Shown piece by piece: positions 1 through 9,112 of a DNA stretch of 64,000 bases. This DNA is from Planctomycetota bacterium (lineage in GTDB: Bacteria; Planctomycetota; Phycisphaerae; UBA1845; PWPN01): positions 124,001 through 188,000 of the forward strand of contig JAKLEZ010000007.1 of assembly GCA_022711465.1 (NCBI GenBank), written 5' to 3'. A model generated the notes under the pieces. It made no database searches. It was not told the origin of the DNA and saw only the letters and a list, made by a program, of their open reading frames with translations. Position 1 is the stretch's first letter. The number at the start of each line of letters is the position of its first letter. The translations under genes and the position numbers were made by a program.

Positions 1-2
1 AT

Positions 3-1664
3 GCCGATCTGCCGCTGAATCCCTGGAAGCGGGCAGCGCGGTTGCTCTGGAGGCGGTGGGGTCGCCCGCTGCACCTGGAAGGTCAACCGGGCACGGTGCC
101 GATGGACGTATTTGTGAAGCACACCTACGATTGGGCCTTTGACCGCTGGGGCCACGCGGTCTGGCAGGAGTTCGAGCTCAACGGCCGCAAGGTTGGTGCT
201 CCGCAGTTCATCGTCAACATCAGCCAGTCGCCGAACTACCCCGGCCCCTGGTATCAGCGGGAGTTCCTGTCCATCTGGAACCAGGCTTGGTTCTCGTCGC
301 TGCGAAGCGCCAGCGGCCTGGCCCGGTGGGCTCGTCGAATGGTGGACAAGAACCTCAGAGCGAAGGCCGAACTCACCAAGGTTCTGGCCCTGGCGGCCCC
401 GATGAAGGACGGCATTTTTCCGGCCGTCATTGGGACCGCCACCGAGAAAGTTCAGGAGCAGGGCAAGGAGGTGGTACGGCCGCGGCCCTGGTCTGAGGCC
501 ACCTGGCGGAATTCGAATCGCAGCCCGCGCAACCTCGGCATTTCGGATGCCTGGTACCACGTGCTGGATGCGAGTTGGACCTGTTTGCTCATGCTCCGCT
601 GGCACCAGGAGATTGCCCCGGATGAGCAGTTGGTTACTTTTTGCCGCAAGTATGCGGACAAGCTCCTGCGACTCCAGGACGAGCGGGGTTTTTTCCCTGG
701 CTGGCTGAACCCGGAGACGCTGGAGCCGTCGCCGGTCATGTTCCGGACGCCGGAGACGGCGATGAGCGTTACCTTCCTGCTCAAGATGGCTGACGTGAGC
801 CGCGAGGGGCGGTTCCGCGAAGCGGCGATCAAGGCTGCGGATGCGCTGTTGGTGGAAGTCGTTCCCGAAGGCCGGTGGGAGGATTTTGAGACCTACTGGT
901 CCTGCTGCGCGTTCGGTCGGGACGACCATGTGGGCAGGAAGTATGCCCGCAACGGCATGTACAAGCAGTGTAATTTCTCGATGTTCTGGACGGCCGAGGC
1001 CCTGCTGGCGGTTTACCGGGCTACTGGCGACGGGAGGTACCTGGCCTGGGGCCGGCGGACGCTGGACGAGTTGTCCATGTGCCAGCAGGTCTGGCAGCCG
1101 CCGTTCATTTACGTGCCGGCCTTAGGCGGCTTCGGGGTGATGAACTTCGACGGCGAGTGGAACGATTCGCGTCAATCGCTCTACGCCGAGCTGTTCATGG
1201 ACTATTATCGCGAGACTGGCGAGTCCGATCTTTTCGAGCGTGGCATTTCCGCGCTCAAGGCCTCGTTCGTGATGATGTACTGCCCGGAGAATCCGCAGCA
1301 GAAGGAGCAGTGGGAGAAGGCTCACCCGTTCTTTGGGCCGCGGGATTACGGTTTCATGATGGAGAACTACGGCCACGGCGGGCGGACCGGGCCGGGTGGC
1401 ATTGGCATCGGCACGTTTACCATTTACGACTGGGGCAACGGCGCGGCCAGCGAGGCGCGGAACCGGATCTACGATCACTACGGGGATGTCTTCATTGACC
1501 GTGCCCGTGGCCAGGGGTTCGGAATCGACAGTATCCGGGTCCAGTATGACGAGGGCGAGTACGTTCTCACCGACCTGAGTGCCCGCCCGCGGGCGGTGAA
1601 GGTGGTGTTCGACGACGATTCCACGCGGACCGTCCAGCTTGACCGCGCGGCCCGGGTTCGGTGA
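3..1664 (+). CDS. Alpha/alpha-barrel (six-hairpin glycosidase-like) protein, 5' truncated by window edge
   Basis: The reading frame is open from base 3 and runs without a stop to TGA at 1662-1664, so the true start lies outside the window; an internal TTG at 42 has no obvious ribosome binding site. The visible ~553 residues are rich in Trp, Tyr and repeated helix-hairpin segments (for example a run with YADKLLRLQDERGFF and later AEALLAVYRATGDGRYL). These look like the helical repeats of (alpha/alpha)6 barrels seen in glycoside hydrolases and polysaccharide lyases. The C-terminal ~60 residues look like a small beta domain. Family and substrate were not recognised; a role in polysaccharide breakdown is inferred from the fold and from neighbouring esterase and GH9 genes. 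Confidence 0.85.
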   Translation, partial: ADLPLNPWKRAARLLWRRWGRPLHLEGQPGTVPMDVFVKHTYDWAFDRWGHAVWQEFELNGRKVGAPQFIVNISQSPNYPGPWYQREFLSIWNQAWFSSLRSASGLARWARRMVDKNLRAKAELTKVLALAAPMKDGIFPAVIGTATEKVQEQGKEVVRPRPWSEATWRNSNRSPRNLGISDAWYHVLDASWTCLLMLRWHQEIAPDEQLVTFCRKYADKLLRLQDERGFFPGWLNPETLEPSPVMFRTPETAMSVTFLLKMADVSREGRFREAAIKAADALLVEVVPEGRWEDFETYWSCCAFGRDDHVGRKYARNGMYKQCNFSMFWTAEALLAVYRATGDGRYLAWGRRTLDELSMCQQVWQPPFIYVPALGGFGVMNFDGEWNDSRQSLYAELFMDYYRETGESDLFERGISALKASFVMMYCPENPQQKEQWEKAHPFFGPRDYGFMMENYGHGGRTGPGGIGIGTFTIYDWGNGAASEARNRIYDHYGDVFIDRARGQGFGIDSIRVQYDEGEYVLTDLSARPRAVKVVFDDDSTRTVQLDRAARVR

Positions 1665-1797
1665 GGTGCCCGAGGATGACTGGTGAAATCCCCGAACGAA
1701 AGGCGTGAGCGTGGCGTCGGGCGCACGTCGGCGTTGTTTCACTTGTCTTGTGTTGGCAGGCGGGGGGTGGCGGCAGTCTGGCGTCCGGCCCGATTGA

Positions 1798-2898
1798 TCA
1801 TTCCGGTGGTCCGAAGGTGATGGTGTTGCTCTTGCGGCCAAGTCCGACCCAGGCCTGCTGCCTGGGGGCCGGATAGCCCGCGGCCGGATCGCTGAACAGG
1901 CGTCCCCAGCTCATTCCCTCGACGTGGCCGTCGAGGAAACCGGCGTTGGCCTTCAATCGCGGTGCGTAGCGGCCATCGGTTTTGTTGAGGGGTAGCATGA
2001 CCGATGAGGACCGAGACGTTCCCGGTGACACGTTCATGTATTCCTGTCCGGCGAAGCCCGGGCGGGTGTTTCTGCCTCCGTGCCGGAACCGCACCGCGTG
2101 AGGGAGGACGTCCGCGTTGAAGTTGCCGAGGGTCTCGGGGAACACGCCGGGTTTGCCAGCCTCGATGGCGAGGATGGGCAAGCCTCTGACTCCGATGAGT
2201 CCGGCGCTGGCGTTGGCCCCGAAGCTCATCCACAAGACCGGCAGGGTGGTGGCGGGGAAGCTGTCCACGCCGATCTGCTTGCCCTTAAAGGTGTACATGA
2301 CGTGGGTCCAGGCGGCGCTGGGCTTGCTGCCGATGCCTTGGGCGTACTTTTGGCCGATGGATGGAACGGTGATGTCGACCCGTGCGTCGTAGGCGTCCGC
2401 GTCGGCGTCGTAGCCGAAGCCGGCCAAGTCGACGATATCCTGGTAGTTCAGCGAGTAGGTGCCCCCGCCGAGGTTCCATACCCGGTTGAAGACCGCGTCG
2501 GAACCCACCTCGCCGTGGAAGTCGGTCCGGCCGCTATCCGAGTACTGGCGGTCGAAGAGGGCGGGGAGAGGGGTGGGGTTATTGTCGGCGGGGCATTGGA
2601 AGATCCCGGTTTCGCCCTTGCTTTGGCGGAGTGAGGCGATGGCCCACCCGAAATTGGTGCTCCATCGCTCCTTTCTCATTCTCTGTTCCGTCTGGTACAG
2701 GATGGCTCCTGTCACGCCCTGTCGCAGGCCGGCCGCGCACTTGGCGGTCTGGGCCTGATTTCTGGCCTCCGCCAGGGAAGGCAGCAGAATCGCCACCAGC
2801 AAGGCGATGATCGCGACCACCACGAGAACCTCGATCAGCGTGAAAGCGCGAGAACCGGTCACGAACCGGCACATTGGGACCCTGGGGATCAACCGCAT
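1798..2898 (-). CDS. Prepilin-type N-terminal cleavage/methylation domain protein (planctomycete pseudopilin-like)
   Basis: 366 residues. The N-terminus has a type III signal: short basic leader, then A18|FTLIE with Glu at +5 and a hydrophobic helix (residues 19-40), the substrate form for prepilin peptidase. Ala instead of the usual Gly at -1 is slightly unusual. The C-terminal part carries the FLDGH motif near residues 321-325 that is typical of the large planctomycete family with this architecture. The ATG at 2898 is preceded by GGAGG at good spacing, which decides the start; the frame stays open further upstream but without a start signal. Function is unknown for the family: exported or cell-surface, possibly pseudopilus-like. 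A second member lies at 38.3 kb. Confidence 0.92.
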   Translation of the reverse strand: MRLIPRVPMCRFVTGSRAFTLIEVLVVVAIIALLVAILLPSLAEARNQAQTAKCAAGLRQGVTGAILYQTEQRMRKERWSTNFGWAIASLRQSKGETGIFQCPADNNPTPLPALFDRQYSDSGRTDFHGEVGSDAVFNRVWNLGGGTYSLNYQDIVDLAGFGYDADADAYDARVDITVPSIGQKYAQGIGSKPSAAWTHVMYTFKGKQIGVDSFPATTLPVLWMSFGANASAGLIGVRGLPILAIEAGKPGVFPETLGNFNADVLPHAVRFRHGGRNTRPGFAGQEYMNVSPGTSRSSSVMLPLNKTDGRYAPRLKANAGFLDGHVEGMSWGRLFSDPAAGYPAPRQQAWVGLGRKSNTITFGPPE

Positions 2899-2939
2899 GA
2901 CATGCCTCCAGTGTAACGACGTGACCTGACCTGAGGCAC

Positions 2940-2969
2940 AGTATACCACAACTCGCGGTGGTGCTGCAA
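2940..2969 (-). promoter_or_regulatory. Candidate promoter for the prepilin-type gene at 1798-2898
   Basis: Reading on the minus strand, TTGCAG is followed by an 18-base spacer and TATACT, with TG one base before the -10 (extended -10). The predicted transcript start is about 35 bases upstream of the ATG. The rest of 2899-3272 shows no gene I can support. This is a pattern match only. Confidence 0.45.
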
Positions 2970-3272
2970 AGCCCTGACGGGAAGTTGGGGCCTGCGGCCG
3001 GGTTTCCTGGTCGGGGGGTTGTGCAGCGGAGGCCTGGTCAATGACCTGAGGAGGCGGTAAGTTGGGTACTCCGGCCGGATCGGCCAGGCAAGGGAGACGG
3101 GCCAGGGGCATGTCCCTGTCCAGCCGGGACTGCGTGGTCGGGGAACGCGGTGAGTTGGGCTCGAAGAAGCAGCGGTTGGGTTGGAGTATCAACCGGCGGG
3201 TGAGTCTCCAGCCGGCTTGAGCGGGACTCCGGTTGCCCAGACGGCGCCGAGCGTTGAGACGGGTATCTGCCC

Positions 3273-4907
3273 ATGAACCCCGTGGCGCGTGACGGTCGTA
3301 TGCCTTGGTCCGTGGTATGGTTGTTCGTTCTGGTGTGTTCCGGGGGTATGGCCACTTGGCCAAGCCAAATCAGGGCGAGTACCGTGGCGGTTGCCGGGTG
3401 CGATTCGACGGCCATCGGCGCGGCCATCGATCAGTCACGGTCGGGTGACACGGTCTACCTGCCGGCCGGCAGGTACTCGGTGAGTCAGACCATTCGTCCG
3501 AAGTCGAATACGGTGCTCAAGGGTGCAGGGCCTGGACAGACGGTTGTCGTTTGCGCTCTTTCCGAGCCTGGGAGCATACTCAGCCTAGCCGGCCGCGAGA
3601 ACGTGGAGGTGTCGGATCTGACCTTGGATGGGAATGGGGATGCCAAAGCGTTGCAGGGCATCTCGGCCGGCAATGCCCGGAAACTGAACCTTCACCATCT
3701 GGTCATACGTCACCTGGTCAAGGGTGGCGGGTTTGGACCTCACGGCATTCTGTTTTCCGGCGAGAATCCGACCGGCAGAGGGAGTGTCACCGACAGTCGA
3801 ATTGCGGATTGCGTGCTGGAGAGCATTGGTCTTGGCGCCGAGTTTGGCTGTGGCATTCGTTTCTCCTGGGGTTCCTCGCGGAACCAGGTTCTACGAACGG
3901 CCATCCGCGACACAGGTCGAGGGGGCATCTTTGCCGACAATGGTTCGACCGATGTGCTGATCCAGTCGAACACGGTGAGCGGCTCGGGCGGCGAGGGGTT
4001 GGGCATTGAGGTTTGGGGGGGCTGCGACCGGGCGGTCATTGAAGACAATCGCATCGACCATTGGCTGAGTTTCGGTGGATGCGACTATGGGGCTGCCCGG
4101 CGGAATGTTGTGAGCGACAAGTCCGGCGCGTACAAGTTCTGCGGGATTGAGGCCATCGGTTCGTATCTGGTCATTACGGACAACGTCGTGGACGGCGGCC
4201 AGAAGATTGGCCTGTCGGTTTCCGGGTCTCAGCCCAAGAGGTACTGTTTCTGGGCCCGGAACACGATCCGGGGGTGCAACCAGTGGGGGGCGCAATTGCA
4301 GGGTGAATCGGGGGGAATGGCCTATCACTACTTTCACCAGTGCAGGTTCCTGTCGACGCCCGTCGGGCTTGGACCGGTCTGGTATCCGGGTGACGAAGGG
4401 CACGGCTTTCGGGTCAATGGTGACGTCTGTCACGTTACTCTGGAGGAGTGCGAGTCCAGTGGGAACGGGCGGCTGGGCCTGCAGCTTGGCGGTTCTCGCG
4501 TTGATGCCCTGTGTTTTCGGCGTTGTACGATCCGGGACAACCGAGGTGCGGCGGTGCGTGGGCCGCAAGGGTACACGGCTCTGGAGTGGACGGACTGCAG
4601 TGTTGAAGGAAACGGCGACGACCGCCTGCCGCCGGCCAAGGCGTTCTCGCATCCTGCTCCCGAGGCGGTGTTCGAGCTACGGCGTGAAATCCGATGTGGA
4701 GAACCGGTCGAGCCGATCGGCAGATGCAGGGTGGCGCATGGTCAGATTGCGGCTCTGCTCTGGGACTTTGGAGAAGGTGTTCCCTCGAAGGAGCTGCGTC
4801 CTCGTCATCTCTATGACCGGCCTGGCAGGTACAGAATCACCTTGATTGCCTGGGACGAAGCTGGCCGTGCGGGTCGGGCGACAAAGGAAATCGAGGTCAA
4901 GCGGTAG
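3273..4907 (+). CDS. Secreted right-handed parallel beta-helix protein with C-terminal PKD-like domain
   Basis: 544 residues. A signal peptide covers about the first 36 residues (basic start, hydrophobic WLFVLVC segment, cleavage near IRAS). The next part has the start typical of pectate-lyase-like helices (SGDTVYLPAGRYSV, then TVLKGAG). About 400 residues of short repeats follow, with Asn- and Gly-rich turns such as NVVDGG and NRIDHW. The last ~75 residues resemble a PKD/Ig-like domain (ALLWDFGEG ... HLYDRPGRYRITL). Beta-helix proteins of this type bind or cleave acidic polysaccharides; which one is not readable here. It converges on the esterase gene downstream. The ATG at 3273 gives the cleanest signal peptide. 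Confidence 0.9.
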   Translation: MNPVARDGRMPWSVVWLFVLVCSGGMATWPSQIRASTVAVAGCDSTAIGAAIDQSRSGDTVYLPAGRYSVSQTIRPKSNTVLKGAGPGQTVVVCALSEPGSILSLAGRENVEVSDLTLDGNGDAKALQGISAGNARKLNLHHLVIRHLVKGGGFGPHGILFSGENPTGRGSVTDSRIADCVLESIGLGAEFGCGIRFSWGSSRNQVLRTAIRDTGRGGIFADNGSTDVLIQSNTVSGSGGEGLGIEVWGGCDRAVIEDNRIDHWLSFGGCDYGAARRNVVSDKSGAYKFCGIEAIGSYLVITDNVVDGGQKIGLSVSGSQPKRYCFWARNTIRGCNQWGAQLQGESGGMAYHYFHQCRFLSTPVGLGPVWYPGDEGHGFRVNGDVCHVTLEECESSGNGRLGLQLGGSRVDALCFRRCTIRDNRGAAVRGPQGYTALEWTDCSVEGNGDDRLPPAKAFSHPAPEAVFELRREIRCGEPVEPIGRCRVAHGQIAALLWDFGEGVPSKELRPRHLYDRPGRYRITLIAWDEAGRAGRATKEIEVKR

Positions 4908-4937
4908 GTTGCGTTGGCTGAGCCGCGGGCGGCAGGG

Positions 4938-6056
4938 TCACGGGTGGTTTCCGAGGTTCTTGCTGAGCCAGGTCACGGTCTGCTTCCACATCTCGGGTGT
5001 GTACACATGGCCGAGTCCGGGGTAAATGACGCTGCGGAATCTGCTGCCGGCCTCGGTTCCATAGAGGGCATAGACGCCGGCCACCGACTTTTCGATCCTG
5101 TGAATTCCGTCCACGGGTGATCCCGCGTCCTGGTCGCCGGTCATGAACAGCAGCGGGCGCGGTGCGGCCAGAGCCACGATGGCCTCGGTGTCGAAGTGGT
5201 TGAGCAGGCCGGGCACGAAGTAGTAGATGCCATGAGCGGGGAGGTTCTTCGTCGCGATCAGGTCCTGGTATCGGGTCAGGCAGGCTACGGCGACGCCGGT
5301 CTTGAGGCGTTCGTCCAGAGCCATGAGCCACCAGGTGCGCGTTGCCCCCATGCTGATGCCGGTGACTCCGATGCGTGTGGGGTCCACCTCCGGCCGGGAG
5401 CAGAGGTAATCGAGGGCCATGAGGTCGTCGCGCAGGATCATGCCCCACAGGGTCCGGCCGACCCAGAGGTTGAACTTGCTGGCGGTCATCTCTCCGCTGC
5501 CGCCTTTTTCCCCGGGTCCGCCGGGCCCCTGTCCGTTTCGTTCGCCGAAGCAGTAGGCGTCGATGGCGGCGACCACGAAGCCCGCCTTGGCCAGGGCGGG
5601 GCCGGGCGGCACAGGAACGGCGTTGGTTCTGAAGAGTTCCTCCTTGCCGACGTCGTAGTGGCCGCCGTGCCAGTGGCAGTACAGAATGCCAGGGGCCTTG
5701 CCCGGGTTGCTCTTCGGCAGCAGCAGGTAGCCGGGGACGGTCGCCCCCGCCTGGTTGTCGAAGGAGAACTTCTCCAGGACGTAGTCGCCGCGGTCTTCGC
5801 GGGAGAGCCGTTCGACGGCCGGCTGGTCCGGGCGCGGCGGGAGCTTGCCCAGGAGGTTCCAGATCTGTCTGCGTATGCCGGCGCGATTGGATTCCCACTG
5901 CTGGTGCGAAGCGGGCGCCTCGAATGCGGGCACCGGCGGTGCTCCCTTGAGCCACCTTGATGCATTGGATTCAGGTGTTTCAGCCATGGCGTGGTGTCCC
6001 GTCAGAGACAGGGTCAGGGTGAAGAAGAAAGCCAGGGAGGTGAGTTGTTGACTCAC
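4938..6056 (-). CDS. Secreted acetylxylan-esterase-like / dienelactone-hydrolase-like alpha/beta hydrolase
   Basis: 372 residues from a GTG start at 6056, chosen because GGAGGT lies six bases upstream; an in-frame ATG at 6074 lacks a binding site. Signal peptide roughly residues 1-25, ending AMA|E. The alpha/beta-hydrolase triad can be seen: nucleophile Ser235 in GISMG, an acid in GDQDAGSP (Asp308 or Asp310), and His350 in PGLGH. The oxyanion region is YCHWHGGHY. The domain resembles acetylxylan esterases and related deacetylases that remove acetyl or other acyl groups from plant or algal polysaccharides. Its neighbours, a beta-helix protein, a nitroreductase and a GH9 enzyme, fit polysaccharide use. 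The exact ester substrate is unknown. Confidence 0.88.
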   Translation of the reverse strand: MSQQLTSLAFFFTLTLSLTGHHAMAETPESNASRWLKGAPPVPAFEAPASHQQWESNRAGIRRQIWNLLGKLPPRPDQPAVERLSREDRGDYVLEKFSFDNQAGATVPGYLLLPKSNPGKAPGILYCHWHGGHYDVGKEELFRTNAVPVPPGPALAKAGFVVAAIDAYCFGERNGQGPGGPGEKGGSGEMTASKFNLWVGRTLWGMILRDDLMALDYLCSRPEVDPTRIGVTGISMGATRTWWLMALDERLKTGVAVACLTRYQDLIATKNLPAHGIYYFVPGLLNHFDTEAIVALAAPRPLLFMTGDQDAGSPVDGIHRIEKSVAGVYALYGTEAGSRFRSVIYPGLGHVYTPEMWKQTVTWLSKNLGNHP

Positions 6057-6117
6057 GGATTGACCTCCGGTCATGTGTTCTTCGTTCCGCGATCGGGAGG
6101 GCTCCTCTGACCGGGCC

Positions 6118-6840
6118 TTACGCCGGATAGCCCACGGTCTGGGCATAGAGCACGCGTTGTTCCGGCCGCAGTTTCAGGTCTGCGGCCAGACCTGTCTTGT
6201 TGCAGTTACGGAACCAGGCGGCCAGGCCCTGGGACGCGGCGAAGAGGTAGACGTTTCCGGCGATGAGGCCAGCGGCGATGTTGTAGTACGACTTCTGGAT
6301 TTCGGGGTCCTTGAGGCCTGGTTCCTGCGGCGTGCCCCGGTTGAATTTGGCGAGGTCGGCCACGAAGACCAGGTTGACCGGGGCCTTGGCGGCCGCGTTT
6401 CCGCGGCCACGGCGACCGACCTTCTCTCGTTGATCGCCGGCCAGGACCGGGGCCAGGCGATGGGGTACGGCTTCGTACAGGTAGACCCCTTCGGCCAGAA
6501 AGACGTACAGGTCAATTTCCTGGGAGTTGCTCGCCGACGCTGCCGTCCGCCCGATCCGTCCGGATGCTCCGCCTTCGCGGTTGACGCCCCACGCTGCCCA
6601 CAGGAGATTGGACAGCATTTGCGGAGGCAGCGGTCTGTCGCTCAGGCTGCGGTTTGTCCTCCGCTCCCACAGGGCGGCCATCACCGACTTGCCCCCCTCC
6701 TTCTCGGGTTTCGGCAGGGTGATCGGCTTGAGCTCGGGCAGTACCGCCGGCGGGTTGGCCATCTCTTCGCCGAAGCTGGGCGTTCGGCTGGCCAGCACGG
6801 CGAACGCGGGCACGCTCTTGAGGAACATTCTGCGGTCCAT
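6118..6840 (-). CDS. SagB/ThcOx-type nitroreductase-family flavoprotein with export signal
   Basis: 240 residues. The start at 6840 has GGAGG five bases upstream. The N-terminus DRRMFLKSVPAFAVLAS looks like a Tat-like or Sec signal with paired arginines, so the protein may act outside the cytoplasm. The mature part follows the nitroreductase fold pattern: RRTNRSLSDRPL near residue 60 (FMN-phosphate-binding Arg motif), NSQEIDLYVFL in the centre, and a C-terminal NIAAGLIAGNVYLFAASQGL helix. It matches SagB-type oxidoreductases, which in known systems oxidise azolines in peptide natural products, but no YcaO-type cyclase is nearby, so that role is not implied. The substrate is unknown. It lies 61 bases upstream of the esterase gene on the same strand, probably in the same operon. 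Confidence 0.85.
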   Translation of the reverse strand: MDRRMFLKSVPAFAVLASRTPSFGEEMANPPAVLPELKPITLPKPEKEGGKSVMAALWERRTNRSLSDRPLPPQMLSNLLWAAWGVNREGGASGRIGRTAASASNSQEIDLYVFLAEGVYLYEAVPHRLAPVLAGDQREKVGRRGRGNAAAKAPVNLVFVADLAKFNRGTPQEPGLKDPEIQKSYYNIAAGLIAGNVYLFAASQGLAAWFRNCNKTGLAADLKLRPEQRVLYAQTVGYPA

Positions 6841-6982
6841 GTGATCCTCCCATCGGGCCGAAATGGCTCCCGGACCGGCCGGCACAGGTTCCGCAGCCGT
6901 GGGAATGCCCCGAATTCCGGCCGATCCTCGCACCATTCCCGGCCGCACATGTGATTGGTCATCATCCCACCATGGCATCCCT

Positions 6983-7010
6983 CTGACAAGCCCGTGCTTG
7001 ATGATATGAT
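6983..7010 (+). promoter_or_regulatory. Candidate sigma-70-like promoter for the GH9 gene
   Basis: CTGACA, a 16-base spacer and TATGAT lie in the divergent gap between the nitroreductase and GH9 genes. Transcription would start near 7017, which excludes the earlier in-frame ATGs (6955, 7006) and supports the start at 7048. Confidence 0.5.
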
Positions 7011-7047
7011 AGAGAACCGTCTCACTCATCGATGGACTGGGTGCCGT

Positions 7048-8712
7048 ATGGCAGCAAGACATGCCGTGAACATCGGGTCATTGGTCATTCTGGCCGTTAT
7101 CGCCTGCGGCCGCGCCGCCGATCTGCCGCCCCCGCTCGCCTCGCAGCCCGGATCGGGACCGGGCGTGTGGGTTCGTGCAAGCCAGATCGGCTATCTGCCC
7201 GGCGAACCCAAAATCGCCATTCTCTCGAGTGACGAGCCGCAGGAGGGCCGCTTCACGGTTGGTGGTTTCTCGGCGCCGGTTGGTGACGACCAGGGGGCGT
7301 GGGGTCCGTTCCGGCACAACTACCGCCTCGATTTCACGCCGCTGGTCAAGGAAGGCTGCTACGAGATCCGCTTTGCTGGTGCGGTGTCGCTGCCCTTCAC
7401 GGTTGGTCGGCAGGCTTATGCCGATGTGCCTGGGAGACTGTTGTCCTTCATGCGTCTGCAGCGGTGCGGGGACAACCCGGTGACTGGCCGGAGATGTCAC
7501 CAGCGGGACGCGATCGATACGGTCACTGGTTGCCAGCACGATCTGGTAGGGGGGTGGCACGATGCGGCCGACCGGATCAAGCACATGATCACGACCACGT
7601 ACTGTGTGGCCGCCCTGTATTTGGCGGGTGAGCGCGGGGAAGCGGACCATGGAGCCGAGCTGGTTCGCAAGATTCACCCCGATCGGGACACGATCTACGT
7701 TCAGATCGCCGACGACCGCGACCACAGTCCGCCCGCGAAGTTGTGGCATGAGGACGAGTCCGACTACGGGTGGGGTCGAGCGGGCCCGCGAGCCGCCTGG
7801 CCCGCGACTGGCAAGCCGGAGGGGCCGAGGTACAGGAATCGTTCCTCCGGCAAGGCCAGCCTGGCCGGCCGGGCATCTGCCGCCATGGCTCTAGCCGGCG
7901 ACCTGAAGAGGGCCAAGTCGCTTTACGAACTCGCCCGCAGGTACCCGGGCAACGCCATGTCCGTGCCAGTCAAGGCCCCGTACTACTACGGCGAGAGCAC
8001 CTTCAGCGACGATCTCGAATGGGCCGCGGTGGAGTTGTACATTGCCACCCGGGACAAGGCTTACCTTGAGGAGGCGATTGGATATGCCCGCCGGGCCGGT
8101 CCCAATCCGGGCATGGGCGGGACGCGTCACGGGCACTACGAGTTGTTTCCCTACGTCAATCTGGCCCATTGGCGGCTCTATCCGCATGTGGATGATGCGG
8201 CGAAGAAGGAGCTGGCCGGCTTCTATCGGGCCGGGCTGGAGTCGGTCCGTCGCCTCGCGGAGCGGAACCCCTATCGCCTGGGCACGCCGCTGGTCTGGTG
8301 CTCGTGCAACGATGTTGTCGCTTTCGCCACGCAAGCGGTGCTCTATGAGCGGATGACCGGCGACAGCACTTATCGTTTGCTGGCCACCGAGGCCCGCGAC
8401 TGGATCTTTGGCCGCAACCCGTGGGGTGTCTCCATGGTTATCGGCGTTCCGGAGACGGGCAACCCGTCGCGCCACCCGCACCACCTGTTCTATCGGCTGG
8501 CGAACATCCTCCCGGTGGGCGGACTGGTCGACGGGCCGGTCTACAAGGAGATCAACGACGGGCTCAAGTTCGAAGACTTCGGCCAGGACGTTTACGCCCG
8601 CTTTCAGTCGGACGTCGGCGTCTATCACGACGTCTACGCTGATTTCTCGACCAACGAACCAATCATTGACGGGACGGTGTCGCTGCTGTTGCTGTTGAAG
8701 GTGTGGCCCTAA
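7048..8712 (+). CDS. Glycoside hydrolase family 9 (endoglucanase-type) with N-terminal Ig-like domain
   Basis: 554 residues. A signal peptide spans about residues 1-24. Residues ~38-120 form the Ig-like CelD_N domain (WVRASQIGYLPGEPKIA). The (alpha/alpha)6 catalytic domain follows. It contains GGWHDAAD at 168-175, whose Asp172/Asp175 match the family's base/nucleophile pair (usually DAGD), and a C-terminal STNEPIIDG in which Glu537 matches the general acid. GH9 enzymes cleave beta-1,4-glucans and related polymers by inversion. The start at 7048 is preferred because the predicted promoter lies just upstream. It is divergent from the nitroreductase/esterase pair, and together they suggest a small secreted polysaccharide-degradation locus. 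Confidence 0.93.
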   Translation: MAARHAVNIGSLVILAVIACGRAADLPPPLASQPGSGPGVWVRASQIGYLPGEPKIAILSSDEPQEGRFTVGGFSAPVGDDQGAWGPFRHNYRLDFTPLVKEGCYEIRFAGAVSLPFTVGRQAYADVPGRLLSFMRLQRCGDNPVTGRRCHQRDAIDTVTGCQHDLVGGWHDAADRIKHMITTTYCVAALYLAGERGEADHGAELVRKIHPDRDTIYVQIADDRDHSPPAKLWHEDESDYGWGRAGPRAAWPATGKPEGPRYRNRSSGKASLAGRASAAMALAGDLKRAKSLYELARRYPGNAMSVPVKAPYYYGESTFSDDLEWAAVELYIATRDKAYLEEAIGYARRAGPNPGMGGTRHGHYELFPYVNLAHWRLYPHVDDAAKKELAGFYRAGLESVRRLAERNPYRLGTPLVWCSCNDVVAFATQAVLYERMTGDSTYRLLATEARDWIFGRNPWGVSMVIGVPETGNPSRHPHHLFYRLANILPVGGLVDGPVYKEINDGLKFEDFGQDVYARFQSDVGVYHDVYADFSTNEPIIDGTVSLLLLLKVWP

Positions 8713-8850
8713 TGCCGAAGGCATGGGTTGAGCGGCCGAAGCTGGGAACGCGGGGCGGGCGAGTACCTGGAGAGCGGGGGGCGAGCGACTCGTCTGGGCG
8801 GTTGCCGCGTGGGCTGGTGTGCGGACGGATGGAATGTGGTGTCTGCTCGC

Positions 8851-9112
8851 CGGCGGGGGATGAGGTAGTCGATGTTCTCGGTGAGCATCGCTTAGTACTC
8901 CTCGCAGCAGAAACCGGTTGCCTGCCGGGAGTTCTTGGCAGGATCGGGGTCGAGGGAGACGAAGTTGAACGCGTTGTACCGGGCGGCCGCGTACATCATG
9001 ACCGAACTGACTCTGGACGTCTCCCACTTCTTGCTCAGCTTGTTCGCCAGGTCGATGGACTTGTTTTTTGCGCTCGGGGTTGACGAGCAGGGCGTCGCCT
9101 TTGTCGTTGTCT
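8851..9112 (-). pseudogene. Decayed DUF3144-like gene (two frameshifts and an in-frame stop)
   Basis: Conceptual translation on the minus strand, allowing two frame changes, gives DALLVNPERK, then SIDLANKLSKK and SSVMMYAAARYNAF, then CEEY, a TAA stop at 8892-8894, and AMLTENIDYLIPR. The order LAN ... MMYAAARYNAF ... F/Y-x-EQY-x-ML-x-EN-x-D-Y is the pattern I associate with the small DUF3144 family of unknown function. The first shift falls at a run of six A residues (9063-9068) and would be repaired by removing one A. The second lies between the DPDPAKN and CEEY segments. No start codon is clear; the segment begins right behind the C39 peptidase stop. Three lesions favour a true pseudogene over a single sequencing error. 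Confidence 0.6.
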
